This document shows positions 56,508 through 64,000 of a DNA stretch of 64,000 bases, one piece after another. Below the pieces are notes generated by a model. That model was given only the letters and a program-made list of their open reading frames with translations. It did not search any database and had not been told where the DNA came from. Position 1 is the first letter of the stretch; each line of letters begins with the position of its first letter. The stretch spans positions 23,958,501-24,022,500 of the forward strand of contig NC_056758.1 of the NCBI RefSeq assembly GCF_018687715.1, in the 5' to 3' direction. The stretch is from Carya illinoinensis. Its lineage: Eukaryota; Streptophyta; Magnoliopsida; Fagales; Juglandaceae. A program made the translations under genes and the position numbers.

Positions 56508-56750
56508 GTAAGTCCCTTTTCTTCCATTCTCCTAGCTTAGAGATATATTTTCTTTCTTATTTTAGTGTATAATAACTACCCCACATGTGCATGCAGAGTA
56601 TGATTCTCACAGACTAACCTTCTAGAACCCAGAACTGCTTAGATTAAATTTGCTTGTGGATTCTCTTTATGCTCATCAAATCGGTGTATTCAGGTCAGGT
56701 TCTCTATATTCCGTAGTGGGTTTTCTTTGTTTTTGATATATTCATAATAT

Positions 56751-59700
56751 ATGGCTTCTGCAATGCTCAATGGAGCTGAAAACCTCACACTCATCGGAGG
56801 AATAAACCCAAAAAGGTTAGGATTTATCGGGTCAGATTTTCATGGGAGGCATTTTTCCAAGATGGGTTTGGTGTCCTGTAGTAGAACTTCCAAGGGTAGA
56901 ACCTTCTTGCCCAAGTGTAGTGCATCGGCTCCAAGGCCGGCTTCACAGCCTAGGTTCATACAGCACAAGAAAGAGGCATTTTGGTTCTATAGGTTTCTCT
57001 CGATTGTGTATGACCATATCATAAACCCTGGGCACTGGACTGAGGACATGAGGGAAGATGCGCTTGAGCCTGCTGACCTCAGCGACAGGAATATGATAGT
57101 CGTAGATGTCGGTGGTGGAACTGGTTTTACCACTTTGGGGATTGTTAAGCGCGTGGACGCCAAGAATGTGACAATTTTAGACCAGTCGCCTCATCAGCTT
57201 GCTAAGGCTAAGCAGAAGGAGCCCTTGAAGGAATGCAAAATAATCGAGGGTGACGCAGAGGATCTCCCTTTTCCTACTGATTATGCAGATAGATATGTAT
57301 CGGCAGGAAGGTATATTGTGCAATATCTTTTTGGTCTTATTCTACCTTTTCTTTATGCGATATTGTAGGGCACTTTTATTGTCTACTGTCCTTAATTCAA
57401 TTCCTAACCATGTAGTGCTATTTTTTCATAGTATGTGTGGTCTTGGTTGAATTCAATTCCACACGTCTAGATATTTCAATCTTCTCCTCCCCTTTCCTTG
57501 CCAAGCTCACTGGATTTGGTTCACCTAAAAAAAAAAAGGAGAAACGATTGTAGCTGCTAAGTCTGAAGAATAATTGATCAATATTGTACTTGAGCTTGTT
57601 TTCCAGAGTAAAATAAATATGAAGATTTCTTTTATTGCAATTTCCAGAATACTTGAGCTTGTTTTCTCCATTAAAAATGAGTTAGCCAAAATTCTATTGC
57701 AATTTTCATTACCAATTGACACAATTAGATAAGTTTGTTTTTATATATGTAGGGTATGTATTGTGCATATGAATGATAAAAGCATGATTTACGGAGAACC
57801 TTAAAGGAATTGAAAACAAATATATGCCAATCTTAGAGAGAGATTTTTTGTCTCTTATGGAGACTCTGATTGCATTTTTCAGTATTGAGTACTGGCCAGA
57901 CCCACAGCGTGGCATCAAGGAAGCATACAGGGTGTTAAAACTTGGAGGAAAAGCATGCGTAATTGGCCCTGTTTATCCAACATTTTGGCTGTCTCAATTC
58001 TTTGCAGATGCGTGGATGCTCTTTCCAAAGGAGGAAGAGTACTTGGAGTGGTTCAAAAAGGCTGGATTTAAGGATATCAAATTGAAAAGGATTGGCCCAA
58101 AATGGTATCGTGGGGTTCGTCGCCATGGGTTGATAATGGGATGTTCTGTTACAGGTGTAAAACCCGCATCTGGGGATTCTCCATTGCAGGTAAAATTCTT
58201 CATTTTAACTTCTCAGTTGTTATTACATTTTTTAGAGTTTAAATAGCATTTGGAGTGGTGTATGCATTTTTATTTGTTATACCATACCTCCTATCTGTGA
58301 AAATTTGATCTTTCAAATTTATCCTAGCGTTGTGACTTCTAACAATATCACCAACTGTATCCGTACTTTTCCCATCTAATTAATAATGAGTATATTTAAG
58401 TGCATGTGAAGGCCTGCTAAACTCCATTAGTCTTCTTAGAAGTATAGATACTTGGTTCTGTCAACGTGTGTTTTGGTTCTCTCTTTATGTTTTGGCTTAG
58501 TGTACTCCATACCATATTGATTTGTTTCGACAAATTGCTGCCTAAGAGTTAGACCATATACCAACTGACTCAATAGTAGTTATGGATCTGTTAATTTAAA
58601 ATTTGATTTTTTGTGAAGTAGCAAACTGAGGTATTCTGTAACATGAAACATGTTGTATAACAAGTACAACATAATTATTCAGTTACCAAGAAAGAAAAAC
58701 AAAATAAACAAGATTGATATTGATACAACTCCAACTATTGGCAGTACCATGGATGATGTTGTTAGAATAAAGAGCGTGCAGCACTAGGAAGAAGATATGA
58801 GTGAAGCATTGACATCTTCTTTTATTGTGAGTTATCAATCATTCGTGATATTCTACATTTCTACATGAATGGACATTAAGATCCACAAGTTTGGCTTGAA
58901 GAATTGGACAGATGGAGTCTTGCTATTGTGGAGTCTTTTGAAAATTAAAAAGTAAAAAGTAAAAAAGAATTACTTTATAATGAACTTGTGTTGTTCTTTC
59001 AACATGATTATTTAGGTTTTGTACTCATCTTAAGTTTGTGACTCTGATTTTATGGATTGAAGCTTTCTGAGACCAAGGTGTTTGAAATTTCTTTAGTTTC
59101 TTTTGTGCTTCCATGCATATGAATTTCCTGTTGCCCTTTAGTTTTAACATTGGATTGGAACCTTTAATTTCACTACTAGGTTTTAAAAGGATCTCATTAT
59201 GGTAGTTTGGGAGAAAATTTCAATATTAAGAGTTCTGGAAAGCCGATAGGCTGCATTTTTAAAGGGAGGGTTCAATCAAGTAAAAAGCATTTTTTGCTTG
59301 TCAGTGTTCAGTCTCAGTGGCACTGTCATGGTTCCACTTTCACTACCAGAAGTGCTAATTCCCTTTAACTAGAACATCTCAATTTCTTGGCTTAAGTCTT
59401 GACACAATTAAATAGCAAAAGTAAATTCATCCTGAATATTCAAATTTATCCCCCCCCCCCAAAAAGAAATTGTGCTTTTACTTAAGACCTGGCTACCATT
59501 CAGCTTTACTGGACGGCCAAATAAGGTTCATGCTGACCACTCCATATTGTTTTTGGGTATTAATTTTACCAAGCTTGGTTTTTTTTCCATGGTAGTAAAC
59601 AATGGTGATCACAAAGTTTCATGTTATTGTACTAATTTAGAATGGGACTATAATTCATTGGAGGGGGATAGTGGGTGTACCTGTATGCTTGTGTCATCGG

Positions 59701-59965
59701 ATAATTCTAACTTAAATGCTTTACAATAGTTTGATTTCCCAACTATTCTTTCCACTTTTTATGGTTCCATGTTCTCTCGAGACTTACAAGGTTTTGGATT
59801 TTAATGCAGCTTGGTCCGACGGCAGAGGATGTAACAAAACCTGGAAATCCTTTGGTGTTTTTTATGCGCTTCTTATTGGGTGCCATGGCGGCTACTTACT
59901 TTGTTATCATTCCAATTTACATGTGGCTCAAAGATCAAATCGTACCCAAAGGACAACCAATATGA
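56751..59965 (+). CDS. VTE3: MPBQ/MSBQ methyltransferase, chloroplastic (2-methyl-6-phytyl-1,4-hydroquinone methyltransferase)
   Basis: This enzyme of the plastid inner envelope methylates 2-methyl-6-phytyl- and 2-methyl-6-solanesyl-benzoquinol with S-adenosylmethionine, on the way to tocopherols and plastoquinone. Coding exons are 56751-57310, 57883-58189 and 59810-59965 (560 + 307 + 156 = 1,023 nt, 340 aa; the Arabidopsis protein is about the same length). Splice sites are AG/GTATAT, CAG/T, CAG/GTAAAA and CAG/C. Residues 1-57 form a Ser/Arg/Lys-rich transit peptide. The SAM motif VVDVGGGTGF is at 117-126, GDAEDLPFP follows, and a C-terminal membrane helix lies at about 304-329 (FLLGAMAATYFVIIPIYMWL) before a DQIVPKGQPI tail. 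The gene is intact and is the only functional host gene seen. Transposable elements flank it on both sides. Confidence 0.96.
58190..59809 (+). other. Last intron of VTE3 (1,620 bp)
   Basis: GTAAAA at the donor, TTTTAATGCAG at the acceptor. T-rich, with no inserted element recognised; a C-run at 59450-59460. Confidence 0.85.
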
Positions 59966-60479
59966 GACAGTGAGATTCTGGTTGGCAGTTGTACCGGAGT
60001 GTGATGCTCTTCTCGGAGTAGATTTTCTTCTCTTACAGAATAAATTGCGTGTCCGCCGTCCGTGGTCTTTTACTTTCGTTTCTATGTTTCTGTTCAAGGG
60101 TAATAGCTTGGTTCTTCTAGTATAAGTTTCTACCAGAATATTCCGTTGTTTAAGTTTCTTACTGTTCAAAGTTTTGCGAGTAACCAATGTTAAGATGGCT
60201 ATATTTCTGATAAGCTACTATATGGAATTTATATCTGTTGATTAACTCCTGAGCTAAGACAGCTGTAGAAAATGCTATGGTGATCTTTTTATTCACTTGA
60301 TACACGTAATCAGTTTGTTTTTCTGTTTTTCGCTTTGGTAGGAAAGTATCCATGTCTGTAAGTTTTATTGTGTTCATTTAAGATTGTGTTCATTTCTTAA
60401 ATTTCACATTTTAGGAAAAAGAGAAGGAAAAGATGTAATTGAACGTAGCCTTGCTATATGGGATTTCTTAAGAATCATA
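59966..60479 (+). other. 3' UTR and downstream flank of VTE3
   Basis: AATAAA at 60039-60044 is a possible polyadenylation signal, 75 bases after the stop. No other gene is seen before the hAT-like element. Confidence 0.45.
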
Positions 60480-61669
60480 TAGGGGTGGCAATTCATATTT
60501 TTTGGTCGTATTCATGACATGTGAAGTCATAAATATTTTACTATATCGATGAATTCAAACTCAACTTGTTAAGTTAGATGTGTTAAACTTTCAAACCTTA
60601 ATCGACCTATTTAGATATTGGGTTACGTCGTATTATCCGTTTTGACTCGTTTAATAATTAATTATAAATAAGTAAATACAATATGACTGATTAAAATTCG
60701 TTTCATATAAATGGATTGTACTAACATGCATAGTTCATTTAATCTGAATAGCATAATTTTACATAAAATTTTAAATCTATATTTATTAGTAGCCACAATA
60801 TCTTAAAAAGTATAAATAAAATTACCTAATAACAAAAAATATCAATATTTTTCAAAAAGTTTTGCTACTCATTATTTTCACACATAACAAACTATTTTTT
60901 TTTTTTATCTTTTTTTATTTTCTTTAATTTTTTAAAAATATTTTTAAGTTTTATTCTTCTTAAACTAATTGAGGTATTCTACTTATCATCTATATATCAC
61001 ACATTTGGTAAGAGAAAAAAATAAAAAATTATGTATGGTATGTGGGGATAATGAGTATAATTTTTTTTTTTACAAATTTTAATATATAAAAAAACTAATA
61101 TTGCAAACCCTATAATAACAAATATGAAAATGATAATATGATTATCAAATATATCCATCAAATGTGCCCATTAATATATTTTTATTTTTATTTATTATTT
61201 TTTCTTAATATTTAAGAAAATGACTATTAGTGAATTTATATATTTTTTTATTTTTTTCTTAATAGTTAAGGATGTTTAAAAAATGATTAAAGAAAAATAA
61301 AAAAAAATAAAAAACTCATTTGTACTAGAACGCATATTTAGTAGGCATACTTGGTAGTTATTCTAGCATTATCCTAACAAATATGAGCATAAATCCATAA
61401 TAACAATTCCAATAATAAAAACATAAACATAATAAAAAATAACAATATTACAGCCCAATAATAATAACATAGTAATTTTGAAATCAAATCAAAATGAGTT
61501 AAAATGAGTTGATTTCGAGTTAAGCAGATTGACCTGTTATTGATCTATTTATAAATCATGTCTATATCATGTCAATTCATTTTGAGTAGAATCTATTAAT
61601 ATCAAACTCAAACTAAATTAATGCCGTGTTGATGTTGAATTCACCATCATGTATGGTATTGCCACTCTA
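60480..61669. mobile_element. Non-autonomous hAT-like element (1,190 bp)
   Basis: The left end is TAGGGGTGGCAATTC; the complement of the right end is TAGAGTGGCAATACC. The 8-bp flanks GAATCATA (60472-60479) and GAATCAAA (61670-61677) match at 7 of 8. It is AT-rich, without transposase. A MITE (60858-61065) is nested inside. Confidence 0.75.
60858..61065. mobile_element. MITE copy C (AGTTTTGCTAC family), nested
   Basis: Starts AGTTTTGCTACTCATTATTT and ends near GATAATGAGTATAATTTTTT. It shares CTTAAACTAATTGAGGTATT and TATCACACATTTGGTAAGAG with copies A and B. Confidence 0.55.
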
Positions 61670-61911
61670 GAATCAAATCCGTTTTTGTTTTGTTTTTTTG
61701 CTTTTCGGCAAAGTATACAAGGACTTTTGCCATTGTAGAGGACCTTTTTTTTTTTTTTTTTTTTAAAGTTTAATTGTTTAAAGAAGGGGGCCTAGGGAGT
61801 TTCCTTGGCCTTCGTCTTCCACTTCAAGGAATTATTCTTTTCAGTAGGAAAAATAAAATTCTCCTTTACTTCTGCAAAATATATAGGGTTAAAATTTTTG
61901 GACAAATTTAG

Positions 61912-62096
61912 AGGTTGTTTAAATTAAGAAATACTCTCATTTTATTTCATCTTATCATAATAATTTTTTAAAATTTTTACACAAAATATAATAAATAATT
62001 TTTTTTTAAATCTCAATTCTAACTTTTTCAAATCTCAAAAATAATAATATTATTAAAAAATAATATTATAACAATATTTTATTCAACTTTTAACTT
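61912..62096. mobile_element. ATCTCATCTCA-type dispersed repeat, cut by gypsy LTR
   Basis: GAGGTTGTTTAAATTAAGAA at the start, TTTTATTTCATCTTATCATA, then TTATTCAACTTTTAACTTT at 62078-62096, where the next LTR begins. The missing half would lie beyond the window. Confidence 0.5.
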
Positions 62097-62874
62097 TGAT
62101 GGGAACCAAGGCAAGCCTACTCTTAAAGATCCTTTGCAAGTGCCAGATGGGCCAATTACAAGATCGGGAGCCAAAAAGATCAAGGAAGCAATGCAAGAAT
62201 TAGTACAAACCACTTGGGAAGAAGCTAGCAAGAGCCCAACACTCAAGATGGGCTTGAAAGAAAAAGAACCAGCTTTGATCCACTTGATCCAAGTTGTGGA
62301 AGACTTGACTTAGAAATATGGCCTTTAGATATTAAGGTTTTCAATTTGTTTAAAGGATTTTTATTATTAGTTTTGAATAAGTGGGCTTGAGGATGGTTAA
62401 CCCACACGTCTTACTTATTTGAAATAGGGTTTAGAAGTACTGTAGCATGGCACTGTTCACGCTACAGTACCCGCGGCTACTGTTCACCAAGGGCATTTTT
62501 GAGAGAAAGGGTCTCAAACTTTAGTCTAGGGTTTTATCATGTTTTGGGGAGGGTATTTAAAGGATGTAGCAGCCATTTCAAGGCAGACATTATTTTATTT
62601 CGAATTTTAATTGTGAGTGAGTTTTCTCCTCTTGTTCTTAATTGAACTCTTGAACTTATCAAAGGTAAATCACAACCTTTGTGGCGTTCCTCCTCGTAAT
62701 TTGGGTTCTTGAGACGAGATTTCAAAGGGTCTAGATTTTGATATAATCTAGGTTCTTGAAACGAGTTCTCAACGGGTCTAAATTCTCCATCCATAGACTT
62801 GAGTTTGGTGTTCTTGGGTAAGTTTTCAAATTGATTGTGGGTTCAAGGGATTCTCTTCCCGCGGGTTCATATCA
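62097..62874 (+). repeat. 5' LTR of a Ty3/gypsy element (778 bp)
   Basis: It starts TGATGGGAAC and ends TTCATATCA, followed at once by a tRNA-Met primer site. The first 217 bases contain an open frame that is the end of gypsy pol (62098-62313). TATTTAAA at about 62555-62562 may be the promoter TATA. The 3' LTR lies outside the window. Confidence 0.72.
62098..62313 (+). pseudogene. Tail of gypsy pol embedded in the 5' LTR
   Basis: The 71-codon frame includes DPLQVPDGPITRSGAKKIKE and EEPALIHLIQV-like KEKEPALIHLIQVVEDL before TAG 62311. PDGPITRSxAKK is the usual C-terminus of plant Ty3/gypsy polyproteins. In the 3' LTR this would be the real end of pol, which overlaps the LTR. Here in the 5' LTR it is just a copy without an upstream part. 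Confidence 0.7.
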
Positions 62875-62876
62875 TT

Positions 62877-62889
62877 TGGTATCAAAGCC
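62877..62889 (+). other. Primer-binding site of the gypsy element
   Basis: TGGTATCAAAGCC, near-complementary to the 3' end of initiator tRNA-Met, three bases after the LTR end. Confidence 0.8.
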
Positions 62890-63606
62890 AGGTTTCCATT
62901 CAGGTCTAATTCTATCTTTTGTTTATTGCATCTTTAATTCTAGAGCTTCATTATTCTAAGGTTCCAAAGAAAAAAAAAAGTGCAGAAATTCATTTTTCCT
63001 AGAGCTGCGAAAATTTGCACCATTTAGGGTTGAAATTTCTATGGTTTTATTGATTCCCATCTATTTCCTTGTCAATTTTTATGTGTTTGAATTCAATTGT
63101 TTGATTATCCCAATTGAATATTTCTGTTTGTGGATGAATTGTTGAGAAAAGAAAAGAAAAGAAAAGAAAGGAAAAAAAAAATCGTCAAGAAAAAAAAAAG
63201 TGTAGAAAAAACCAAAAATTTTTTCTTGAGCCTTTCATCATTGGGGTTGTGCATCCTTCATTATAGTTGGTATTTTGTGTTACAGTCACTCTTCCATTCG
63301 TATAATTTCCATGATTCTCATGTCGTTTCTTTCCTTCCGTATTTCTCTTGTTCTTGTTTCTTAGATCTAATTGCTAGTTGGGATTAAACAAGGTTGCTTT
63401 GTCTTGATTGAGTTCAATTAGTTCTGAAAGAACTTGAGTGGGAAAACTCGAGATAAAAGGCAAGAGAGTGTGAGATTATTATCGAAAAAAAAAGCCAATT
63501 CAGAGTGAAACACGAGTGGAGTGCCATCATTTGAGTGTAAACACGTAAGGGAGCGTGTGAGGTCCTTTCTTTTTCTGCTAACATTTTATTTTTGCTGCAC
63601 ATTACA
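62890..63606 (+). other. Leader of the gypsy element
   Basis: About 720 bases of untranslated leader with A-rich runs (62970, 63150-63200). The short ORF at 63130-63387 (Lys-rich, then Phe/Ser-rich) is probably meaningless. Confidence 0.6.
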
Positions 63607-64000
63607 ATGTCTCACCGCAGTGGCTCATCACCCAAGGGGATAGCAGATAACTCATTTGTGTTGCAAGCCATGCAACAACAGTTTGAGCGGATGAACATGC
63701 TATTGGGACAAATGGAGGATAGCTTGAATCAACAACAAGCAGAGATTAGAAATTTGCAAGGTGGGAGAAATCGGAGGCGACGTGAGCCTAGGGTTGAAAA
63801 TGCATATGAGAATGAAGGAGATGATGAGGATGAGGAAGACCTAACATCTGAAATTGGGTTGGGTAGACATAGAGGAGTTAGGCGTGAAAGAGGATTTGAG
63901 GGGAACCTAGGGGGTCGGGATGATGTCGATAGAGACTTGGGGAGTATCAAAATGACAATACCATCTTTCCAAGGTAGAACTGACCCAGAGGTTTATCTAG
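63607..64000 (+). CDS. Ty3/gypsy gag, N-terminal part, open to window end
   Basis: Gag coats the element RNA. The frame from ATG 63607 runs without a stop for 131 codons to the edge. It reads MSHRSGSSPKGIADNSFVLQ at the start, then AMQQQFERMNMLLGQMEDSL (a coiled stretch). A basic and then acidic low-complexity region follows (GGRNRRRREPR, then GDDEDEEDL). It ends with IKMTIPSFQGRTDPEVYL, the well-known opening of the plant gypsy retrotransposon gag domain. The gag here shows no damage, unlike every other retrotransposon gene in the window, so this insertion is probably the youngest. Confidence 0.88.
   Translation, partial: MSHRSGSSPKGIADNSFVLQAMQQQFERMNMLLGQMEDSLNQQQAEIRNLQGGRNRRRREPRVENAYENEGDDEDEEDLTSEIGLGRHRGVRRERGFEGNLGGRDDVDRDLGSIKMTIPSFQGRTDPEVYL

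Noticed and set aside
57525..58203. Short ORFs overlapping the VTE3 introns and exon 3 in other frames
   Set aside because: Shadows of the VTE3 exon or intronic chance ORFs.

Overview
This is plant nuclear DNA from a woody eudicot. The only recognisable host gene is a chloroplast-targeted enzyme of vitamin E and plastoquinone synthesis (VTE3/APG1 type, 56.75-59.97 kb, + strand, three coding exons plus an upstream 5'UTR exon). Several copies of an AT-rich repeat built from ATCTCATCTCA-like words remind me of the walnut/hickory family (Juglandaceae); that is an impression, not a proof. No tRNA, rRNA or CRISPR array was seen.

Almost everything else is nested transposable elements, and many can be delimited to the base by target-site duplications (TSDs). 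1-7448: a Sirevirus-type Ty1/copia element (gag, protease, integrase, RT, RNase H), 5' end outside the window, followed by two antisense coiled-coil ORFs and the 3' LTR. 7.6-20.3 kb: a decayed Ty3/gypsy (Tat-like) element on the minus strand, split in its protease region by a 6,024-bp hAT transposon (11924-17947) with a broken transposase gene. 20721-24163: a 3.4-kb solo LTR with minisatellites. 27.1-33.2 kb: a GC-rich, non-coding element between direct LTR-like repeats, containing a second solo LTR (27776-29749). 35189-37594: a non-autonomous hAT element with host-like cargo. 38493-44337: a CACTA element carrying a captured GNAT acetyltransferase exon, inserted in a LINE-like tail. 45866-54476: a second Sirevirus copy with both LTRs, PBS and the same two antisense ORFs. 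54680-55881: a poly(A) retroposon containing an array of eight stem-loops. 60480-61669: a small hAT-like element. 62097 to the end: the 5' LTR, PBS and open gag start of a younger Ty3/gypsy element.

The two Sirevirus copies are relatives, not recent duplicates, and comparing them separates shared from private damage. The most interesting points are the pair of tandemly related antisense coiled-coil ORFs, each with its own TATA-like box, kept in position in both copies; the stem-loop array, whose stems differ in sequence but keep pairing; and the CACTA exon capture. The boundaries of decayed coding regions are approximate. Family names come from recognised motifs, not from searches.
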